From: JAIBJN01 sp963699495
GTDB lineage: Bacteria; Actinomycetota; Thermoleophilia; Gaiellales; Gaiellaceae
Assembly (NCBI GenBank): GCA_963699495.1
Contig: CAVOUB010000003.1
Coordinates: 310,001-374,000, forward strand
Length of the DNA: 64,000 nucleotides
Direction of reading: 5' to 3'
Translations under genes and position numbers: made by a program
Part shown: positions 58,729 through 64,000 of the stretch, piece after piece
How positions within the stretch are numbered: the first letter of the stretch is position 1
How the letters are laid out: every line of letters begins with the position of its first letter
Notes under the pieces: generated by a model
Databases searched by the model: none
What the model saw: the letters and a program-made list of their open reading frames with translations, nothing else
Told to the model about the DNA's origin: nothing

Positions 58729-58985
58729 TTGCAAAGACGCCGCACGTCGGCACTTTTCCGTATGTGTTCAGTCGGCGTGGAGCCTCTGAGGGCGCGGATG
58801 GGAGCCGTTTATCGGGCTTTCGCGTCGAGACGCCGTTGACGTGTTCGGCCTCTTGGAGACGAGAGGACCTGCTGGTCGCAGTCTGCCGTAACGTTGGTCG
58901 CCGGTAGGGCGACGGCGCCATAGAAGCCTCTTGCCTGGGCCAGTGTTGAGTTCGGGAATGTTCCGCGACTGGGCTCTTGTGCGGT

Positions 58986-59654
58986 CTACGAGGCAGACAA
59001 CGCGCGCTCGAGGGCGGCCCGATCGGTGGGCCCGCCGTGTGTGGCAAGCACGTGCTCGACCGGCAAGTCGAGCAGCGGGCGCAACCCCGCGGCGATCTCC
59101 TCGCGCGTCACGCCGGGGCGGAGCCACCGCTCGTTGATCTCGAGGCCGCTGCCGAAGTCGACGAGCGTATCGCCGGAGATCACCACCCGCTCGCTCTCGA
59201 TCCATATCACGGCGTCGTTCGGCTTATGGCCGGGGAACACGTCGGCACCAAACGGCAACCGGTCGCCCGCAGAGTAGGGGCGCGCCTCGCCTTTGTTCTC
59301 GCGGAGCAGCCAGACGACATCGGGAGAGCCGTCGCCGGCCTGCTCGGCGGTGATGCCGTACGTGTCCTTGAGGTATTGCGCGGTGTCGGGGAGAGGCGTG
59401 TACACCGGCACGCCCAGCCGCTCCACCAGCTGCTCCGAGTCTCGCTCGTGCCATGGAGCGGTGAGCACGATCGCCGTCTCACGCTCGGTCGCGAGCGCCT
59501 CGATCTCAGTCGGTACGCCCAGCGGGTCGAACAGCAGCAGGTGTTCGCCGTCGTCGATCGCGTAGGACGAGACGTTCGGGTCCCACGGCTCGCTCGGCTC
59601 CCAGTCGGGATGGCGTGCCTGCCAGTGCCACAGGCCCGGACGCAACTCGCGCAC
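58986..59654 (-). CDS. MBL-fold-like hydrolase with altered metal motif
   Basis: 222 residues: WHWQARHPDWEPSEPWDPNV, SSYAIDDGEHLLLFDPLGVP, VLTAPWHERDSEQLVERLGV, ADVFPGHKPNDAVIWIESER, VVISGDTLVDFGSGLEINER and VLATHGGPTDRAALERALSA. The order is that of metallo-beta-lactamase-fold proteins, but HxHxDH is reduced to PWHERD. The later His (PGH), Asp (SGDT) and His (THGGP) remain. It may bind one metal only. Confidence 0.8.
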   Translation of the reverse strand: MRELRPGLWHWQARHPDWEPSEPWDPNVSSYAIDDGEHLLLFDPLGVPTEIEALATERETAIVLTAPWHERDSEQLVERLGVPVYTPLPDTAQYLKDTYGITAEQAGDGSPDVVWLLRENKGEARPYSAGDRLPFGADVFPGHKPNDAVIWIESERVVISGDTLVDFGSGLEINERWLRPGVTREEIAAGLRPLLDLPVEHVLATHGGPTDRAALERALSAS

Positions 59655-60052
59655 GGCCCGATGCTACTGAAAGGCTGCGCTCCCGAGGCACGGGACGGTC
59701 GACGCCTGTGTCGGGTTCGATGGAGCCCGTCAGGTGATTCACCGCCTTGGGAGCGGCTGCCGGGGGAGAGCTTGCGGTAGATGACGGCGGCGCGCAGGCC
59801 GCGCTCGGCCGCGTTGTTGGTCGGCTCCACATCGGGCACCTCGGCGAACGTCCAGAGCGCCAGCGAGAGCTTGAGTAGGTTCTTTGCGAGCGTCCGGACA
59901 TGCCGCTGCCGTTTGCCGGTCGAGCCCTGACGACCCAAAACATCGGGGTCAGCTGGCCGCACCACATCTTCGTCAACAAGGACTTCGAGGTGCTCGGCGC
60001 CGACGGAGGCCGGCGGGAGATCCGCGGAAGCCGTGAGCGCCGCCAAGCTTGC
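59655..60052 (-). pseudogene. IS66-family transposase C-terminal fragment and debris
   Basis: Minus strand 59730-59910: VRTLAKNLLKLSLALWTFAE, VPDVEPTNNAAERGLRAAVI and YRKLSPGSRSQGGE, the conserved end of IS66 TnpC with the last catalytic Glu (NNAAER). The rest of the transposase is missing. On the plus strand at 59940-60030, NIGVSWPHHIFVNKDFEVLG reads like a piece of another protein I cannot name. Confidence 0.7.
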
Positions 60053-60667
60053 TTACGGTGTCGAGACGACGCCGAGGCCGGCTAGCACAGCGTCGACGAC
60101 GTCTTCGACGAAGCGGTCGTTGAGGGGGGCGTGGCCGTGCAGGAGTCGGTGGTAGAGCGGGCCGTAGACGAGGTCGAGCGCGAGATCGACGTCGATATCT
60201 GGGGAGAGCTCGCCGCGATCGATCGCGCGTCTGAGGAGCGCGCGGGCCGGCTCGCGCCGTGGCGCGACGAACCGCGCGTGGTAGATCGACGCGAACTCGG
60301 GATCGGTCTGGGCTTCGGCGACCAACTCCGCAACCACGCGCCCGTAGGGGCGTGCGCGGACGCGCCGGATCCAGGGTCGAAGGAGTGCGAGCAGGTCGGC
60401 TCGGAGCGAGCCGGTGTCTGGCGGCTCGGGCCGGGCGGTATCCCACTCTTGGTAGAGCGCATCGAGGGCGAGCGTCTCCTTGCTCGGCCACCAGCGGTAG
60501 ATCGTGGCCTTGCTCACACCGGCGCGTTCGGCGACCTCGTCCATGCTCACCGCCTCGAGACCCTGCTCGAGCAACAGCTCCGAGGCGGCCTCGAGGATCG
60601 CCGTGCGCGCCTTCTCGCTGCGGGGCCGGCCCCGCCGCTTCTGCTCACTGGCGACGGACTCGCTCAT
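60053..60667 (-). CDS. TetR-family transcriptional regulator
   Basis: 204 residues. N-terminal HTH: RRGRPRSEKARTAILEAASE, LLLEQGLEAVSMDEVAERAG and VSKATIYRWWPSKETLALDA; the C-terminal ligand domain has YHARFVAPRREPARALLRRA and LALDLVYGPLYHRLLHGHAP (TetR_C_16/AcrR type). ATG 60667 overlaps the stop of the dehydrogenase gene (ATGA). It is the last gene of a three-gene unit that it may control along with the divergent MFS gene. Confidence 0.85.
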   Translation of the reverse strand: MSESVASEQKRRGRPRSEKARTAILEAASELLLEQGLEAVSMDEVAERAGVSKATIYRWWPSKETLALDALYQEWDTARPEPPDTGSLRADLLALLRPWIRRVRARPYGRVVAELVAEAQTDPEFASIYHARFVAPRREPARALLRRAIDRGELSPDIDVDLALDLVYGPLYHRLLHGHAPLNDRFVEDVVDAVLAGLGVVSTP

Positions 60668-61536
60668 TGCGCCGGAAGGTTTCCGAGCGCCTTGTAGAGC
60701 GCTGCAATGTCGCGCCGCCCATAGCCGAGCCGCTCGGCCTGCGAGAGCGCCCCGTCCGCGGCGTCGGCTGACGCGAGCAGGAGGTCGAGCTCTCGCCCCA
60801 GCGCCAGCGCCAACGCGATGTCCTTGTGCATGAGGCCGACGTCGAACCACGCCTCTTCAGGGAGGTCGAGAACGAGCGGAGCGCGCGCCTTCAGCATCGG
60901 CGAGCCGATCGGGCTCTCGGTCATCACCCGGGTCGCGACCGTCGGGTCGACTCCGCAGCGGGTCGCCAGCAGCAGGCCTTCGGAGTAGGCGAGCATCTGC
61001 ACGGCGAGGCTGATGTTGATCGCGAGCTTGAGGGCGAGTCCGTGTCCGTTCTCGCCGACGTGCGTGGGCGTGCCGAGCTCGCGCAGGACCGGCTCGACGC
61101 GGCGATAGGCATCGTCGTCGCCGCCGACCATGATCGTCAGCGTTCCCGACTGCACCTGCGGGACGCTCCCGGACACCGGCGCATCCAGCAGTGCAGCACC
61201 GCGCTCGCTTGCCCGTTCGGCCAGCCCCCGGCTCACTCGCGGGCTGACGGTACTGACGTCGACCCAGACCTTGTCGGCGGCGAGCCCCGCGAGGATTCCG
61301 TTAGGGCCGGAGGCGGCCGACTCCAGGGCCTCGTCGTCGGGAAGCGAGGTGAGGACGATCTCGGCGGCCTCCGCCACCTCGCGCGGCGTGTCGCGCCAGC
61401 TTAGGCCGGCCTCCTCGAGGGCGCGGGCGTGTTCGCGCTCGCGCTCGTTGCCGTAGACCTCATAGCCAGCCGAGTGGAGGCGGGCCGCCATGTTGCCGCC
61501 CATGTGGCCGAGACCGACGAAGCCGACCGTCGTCAC
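60664..61536 (-). CDS. 3-hydroxyisobutyrate-dehydrogenase-family oxidoreductase
   Basis: 290 residues: VGFVGLGHMGGNMAARLHSA (NAD(P) site), IVLTSLPDDEALESAASGPN, DVSTVSPRVSRGLAERASER, LLDAPVSGSVPQVQSGTLTI (substrate-site Ser/Gly), GHGLALKLAINISLAVQMLA with the catalytic Lys, and WFDVGLMHKDIALALALGRE. Member of the beta-hydroxyacid dehydrogenase group; substrate unknown. GTG 61536 follows GAGGAGGG and overlaps the preceding stop (GTGA). Confidence 0.85.
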   Translation of the reverse strand: MTTVGFVGLGHMGGNMAARLHSAGYEVYGNEREREHARALEEAGLSWRDTPREVAEAAEIVLTSLPDDEALESAASGPNGILAGLAADKVWVDVSTVSPRVSRGLAERASERGAALLDAPVSGSVPQVQSGTLTIMVGGDDDAYRRVEPVLRELGTPTHVGENGHGLALKLAINISLAVQMLAYSEGLLLATRCGVDPTVATRVMTESPIGSPMLKARAPLVLDLPEEAWFDVGLMHKDIALALALGRELDLLLASADAADGALSQAERLGYGRRDIAALYKALGNLPAQ

Positions 61537-61781
61537 CGTGAGCCCTCCTCTCTCTTCCACAGCCGACCACTGCCCCGCAGTCGCCGTCCGATCGCCTGTA
61601 GCGGCGGGCGCCGCCGCGCCGCCCAGCGCGGGCTGGCCGGGTACGCGAGGCAGCCGGAGGCCTCCCGGACGGCCGCCTCGATCTCGCGCTCGGAACGGTC
61701 CATCCGCTCCATCCGCTCGATCAGCACGCGCAGGTTGTAGTCGTCGCCGTCGAAGTGGTCGGTCATCGCTGGCGTCTGCAT
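61533..61781 (-). CDS. Small hypothetical protein
   Basis: 82 residues: TDHFDGDDYNLRVLIERMER, MDRSEREIEAAVREASG, then an Arg-rich tail. AAGGAGG lies 5 bases before ATG 61781, and the stop overlaps the dehydrogenase start, so it is the first gene of the unit. No family recognised; the acidic start and helical body could mediate protein contact. TATAAG at about 61815-61820 (minus strand) may be its -10 box. Confidence 0.65.
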   Translation of the reverse strand: MQTPAMTDHFDGDDYNLRVLIERMERMDRSEREIEAAVREASGCLAYPASPRWAARRRPPLQAIGRRLRGSGRLWKREEGSR

Positions 61782-61893
61782 GATTCCTCCTTTTCAAAAC
61801 TGAACTTACGGTTTCTTATATCAGAACTTCTGGACGAAGGCAAGACCCGGACGCCGATTGACGCGGTCGGAACGAACGAGCACGCTCCCCGCC

Positions 61894-63513
61894 ATGGGAG
61901 CGACGACGGCTTCTCCGGGCTCTGCAGACACGAGTCCGTCTGCCTGGGGCCCACTTCGGTCCGGCTCCTTCCGTGCTCTCTGGCTCGCAGCGCTCGTCGG
62001 TCTGACCGGCGTCTGGTTCCAGACCGTCGGTGCGCAGTGGCTGCTCGTCTCCCAACCGCACGCGTCGATCCTCGTCTCGCTCGTGCAGGTGGCGACCACG
62101 CTCCCGTACGTGCTGTTCGGCCTCGTCGCTGGCGTCCTCGCCGACACGCTCGATCGCAGGCTGATCCTGATCACCGTGCAGGCGACTGCGGCCGGACTCG
62201 GCGCGGTGCTGGCCGCGCTCACCTTCGCCCAGCTGATGCCGCCCGCGCTTCTGCTGCTGCTCGTCTTCATGCTCGGCACAGGCGCGGCGCTCGGAACGCC
62301 CGCATACCAGTCGCTCGTTCCCGAGCTTGTCCCGCGGGACGAGATACCCGCAGCCTCGGCGCTCAACTCGATCAGCATCAACGTCGCACGCGCTCTCGGC
62401 CCGGCGATCGCCGGCGTGCTCGTCGCCACCGCCGGCGTTGGAACGACGTTCACGGTCGCGGCGGCGACCGCCCTCTGCTACGCGGTCGTGGTCGCGCTCT
62501 GGCGCCCGACGAACACCGAACGGCCGCGCCCTGAGCGCTTCGTCCCCGCTCTCAGGGCCGGTTCGCGTTACGTCCGCAACGCCCCGGTCGTGAGGCGGAT
62601 CCTGCTGCGCGCCGCCCTGTTCCTCGTCCCGGCAAGCTCGCTCTTCGCGCTCCTGCCCCTGATCGCCTCGCACCGGCTCGGGCTCGGCTCTGGCGGGTAC
62701 GGGCTCCTGCTCGCCACGCTCGGGCTCGGCGCGATCGCAGGAGCACTCGTGCTCCCCCGCGTCCGCACCCGCCTCTCGATCAACACCCTGGTCACGCTGG
62801 CAAGCGGCTCCTACGCGCTGGTGCTGGCCGCGGTCGCGCTGCTCCACGACGCCGTTCCCGTGCTGCTGTTACTGATCCCGGCCGGAGTCGCCTGGGTGGT
62901 CGTGCTCTCGACGCTCAACGCCTCGCTGCAGCTGTTCCTACCCGCCTGGGTCCGCGGCCGCAGCCTCGCCGCCTACACGATCGTCCTCTTCGGCAGCCAG
63001 GCGCTCGGCGCGCTCGTCTTCGGCGCCCTCGCCGGCCTCCTCGGGCTCGTCCAGGCGCTGCTGATCGCCGCCGGCTCCGCCGCCGTCGCAGCCGCGAGCA
63101 TCCGCATCTGGCCGTTCCTCGAGACGAGCGGCATGAACCGAAGCACCGTCGTCTACTGGCCCGAGCCCCAACTCGCCTCGGACCTCGACCCCGACGGCAG
63201 AACCATCACGGTCACCGTCAGCTACCGAGTCCCCACCGCCAACCAGCCGCCGTTCGTCGAAGCGATGGCACGCGTGCGCGGTTCACGCCTTCGAACCGGC
63301 GCCGTCAGCTGGGCCTTGTACCGCGACGGGGAGCACGACGACACCTTCGTCGAGCTCTTCGTCGTCCCCTCCTGGGAAGAGCATCTCCGCCAACACCACG
63401 AACGACTCACCGGAACCGACCGCGCCTACCAGCAACACGCGACCGCGCTCTCCGAAGGCGAGCCCGTCGTCGCCCACCTCGTCGACGTTGACGTGCCGCG
63501 CTCCGAGACATAG
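61894..63513 (+). CDS. MFS transporter (MFS_3/EntS-like) with C-terminal dimeric-barrel domain
   Basis: 539 residues from ATG 61894 (TTG 61858 possible). Twelve helices: FRALWLAALVGLTGVWFQTV, PYVLFGLVAGVLADTLDRRL (motif A-like Asp-Arg), SLVPELVPRDEIPAASALNS, NVARALGPAIAGVLVATAGV, FLPAWVRGRSLAAYTIVLFG. Residues about 430-539 are a soluble domain of ABM type: ITVTVSYRVPTANQPPFVEA, MARVRGSRLRTGAVSWALYR and FVELFVVPSWEEHLRQHHER. This layout is known in the 'transmembrane secretion effector' family. It is divergent from the dehydrogenase/TetR unit and perhaps under that regulator. Confidence 0.85.
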   Translation: MGATTASPGSADTSPSAWGPLRSGSFRALWLAALVGLTGVWFQTVGAQWLLVSQPHASILVSLVQVATTLPYVLFGLVAGVLADTLDRRLILITVQATAAGLGAVLAALTFAQLMPPALLLLLVFMLGTGAALGTPAYQSLVPELVPRDEIPAASALNSISINVARALGPAIAGVLVATAGVGTTFTVAAATALCYAVVVALWRPTNTERPRPERFVPALRAGSRYVRNAPVVRRILLRAALFLVPASSLFALLPLIASHRLGLGSGGYGLLLATLGLGAIAGALVLPRVRTRLSINTLVTLASGSYALVLAAVALLHDAVPVLLLLIPAGVAWVVVLSTLNASLQLFLPAWVRGRSLAAYTIVLFGSQALGALVFGALAGLLGLVQALLIAAGSAAVAAASIRIWPFLETSGMNRSTVVYWPEPQLASDLDPDGRTITVTVSYRVPTANQPPFVEAMARVRGSRLRTGAVSWALYRDGEHDDTFVELFVVPSWEEHLRQHHERLTGTDRAYQQHATALSEGEPVVAHLVDVDVPRSET

Positions 63514-63681
63514 ATCAACGGTTGCCTTGGACCGCAACATGCCGTGCGAACGTGGCGCGAACATCAGCCGACCACCGCGTCCACTCGCGGGCTACCTCTC
63601 GCCGTCAGATCCCTCTGGATTGCTTGGTTTCCGTGGCATTGGTGACCCTGCCGTGCCCGTGCTTCCTGTCCCTGAACCTCG
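63514..63681. other. Gap before the third attachment copy
   Basis: No gene or hairpin of note between the MFS stop and the tRNA-Thr fragment. Confidence 0.4.
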
Positions 63682-63803
63682 ATGGTAAGGAGGGGGTCGA
63701 CGGTTCGAGTCCGTCAGAGCGCTCTGCAAAAGTCCCGCAAATCGGCCGTTATCGTTCGGGGTGACTTGCACGAGCTCCAGGATGCGGTGGGTATAGGCTC
63801 CCG
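63682..63803 (+). repeat. tRNA-Thr island attachment repeat, copy 3 (distal end)
   Basis: ATGGTAAGGAGGGGGTCGAC, GGTTCGAGTCCGTCAGAGCG and CT match the tRNA 3' half with one change. The flank CTGCAAAAGTCCCGCAAATC through TGACTTGCACGAGCTCCAGG and ATGCGGTGGGTATAGG matches 48965-49043. Being the longer match, it is the likely distal end of the outer island. Confidence 0.85.
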
Positions 63804-63813
63804 CCCGAGCCTT

Positions 63814-64000
63814 TCATTCGTAGCGAAGCGCATCGGCGGTGCGGATTCGGGTGGCTAGCCGGGCTGGGAGGCTGGTCGCGACGACGACGACGAGCACGGT
63901 GCCGATCGGGATCAGAGCGAGCGACCACCACGGCGCGACGACGGCGTCCTCGGTCGTGTCGCCCGCGATTCTGTACATGGCGAGGTAGAGCCCGATGCCG
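63814..64000 (-). CDS. FtsX-like ABC transporter permease, C-terminal part
   Basis: 62 residues in view, running off the right edge: GIGLYLAMYRIAGDTTEDAV, then a transmembrane helix (SLALIPIGTVLVVVVATSLP) and the typical MacB/FtsX end ARLATRIRTADALRYE. The P-A-R-x-A-x-R...ALRYE tail is the usual close of FtsX/ADOP-type permeases, which act with an ATPase. It lies just beyond the distal attachment copy, so it may be the chromosomal neighbour of tRNA-Thr before integration. Confidence 0.75.
   Translation of the reverse strand, partial: GIGLYLAMYRIAGDTTEDAVVAPWWSLALIPIGTVLVVVVATSLPARLATRIRTADALRYE

Larger units (their letters stand above)
58226..58985. other. Gene-free boundary region between two tRNA-Thr islands
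   Basis: No gene is supported. It contains the inverted repeats at 58587-58674, the tRNA-Thr fragment at 58686, two echoes of GGAGC(C)GTTTATGGAGC (58558 and 58798), and an intergenic repeat unit at 58940-58968 (AGTTCGGGAATGTTCCGCGA). Confidence 0.6.

Noticed and set aside
58382..59047. 221-codon minus-strand frame across the island boundary
   Set aside because: It crosses the inverted repeats and the tRNA-Thr fragment, and its sequence is compositionally random.
58686..63723. Two further tRNA-Thr genes
   Set aside because: Both copies lack the acceptor 5' strand, D-arm and half of the anticodon stem; they are attachment-site duplications.

Overview
The window is high-GC DNA with Gram-positive actinobacterial markers: a WhiG/FliA-type sigma factor, a DUF3618 plus Holin-X pair, remnants of an actinomycete-plasmid-style Rep protein, ECF sigma factors with small partner proteins, and many GTG starts, some apparently leaderless. 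The gene mix (N-anchored beta-propellers, DUF2278 with a lamin-tail domain, a PqqD-methyltransferase fusion) fits a soil or sediment member of the Thermoleophilia (Gaiellales/Solirubrobacterales-like). That placement is inference; no rRNA is present.

About 1-13 kb is an accessory region. Three decaying copies of an HUH replication-initiator gene alternate with single cargo genes (methyltransferase, DUF4386 membrane protein, beta-propeller, lipoprotein). Also here are four relics of a tRNA or tmRNA 3' end, a dead IS481 copy, an IS5 element, a tyrosine recombinase whose last codons lie inside tRNA-Cys, and an older relic of that recombinase. Cargo includes GNAT, VOC, DHFR-like and DUF2278 genes. 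About 13-31 kb is more chromosomal: ECF sigma factor, small stress-type proteins, a PqqD/PRMT-like fusion, AI-2E transporter, TMEM175 channel, tRNA-Gly, RNase HI, cupins, aldehyde dehydrogenase, MaoC hydratase, MFS transporter, an EF-G-like GTPase operon and WhiG. A scrapyard of unrelated gene ends lies at 21.1-22.0 kb.

tRNA-Trp (31,550) carries a 3.3-kb insertion bounded by a copy of its 3' end at 34,897; it holds DUF2000 and a NagZ-like GH3 lipoprotein but no integrase. About 35-48.9 kb contains a secreted protein with three GDDKV repeats, an M1 aminopeptidase, and an electron-transfer operon (two small membrane proteins, ApbE, a ferric-reductase-like cytochrome, a ferredoxin and a ferredoxin reductase). 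It also contains DUF4396, an EEP-family hydrolase and a GGDEF/HD-GYP protein.

tRNA-Thr(GGT) at 48,893 is followed by copies of its 3' half at 58,686 and 63,682, so 48.97-63.7 kb reads as two tandem islands of about 9.8 and 5 kb. They carry short single-gene or two-gene modules (VOC, DHFR-like, alpha/beta hydrolase, MBL, GNAT, MarR, TetR, 3-hydroxyisobutyrate-dehydrogenase-like, MFS) separated by a recurring intergenic repeat of about 25 bp. No integrase survives there. Six otherwise intact genes carry apparent one-base frameshifts, and one lipoprotein has an amber codon in its lipobox; read-level checking is needed to tell decay from assembly error.
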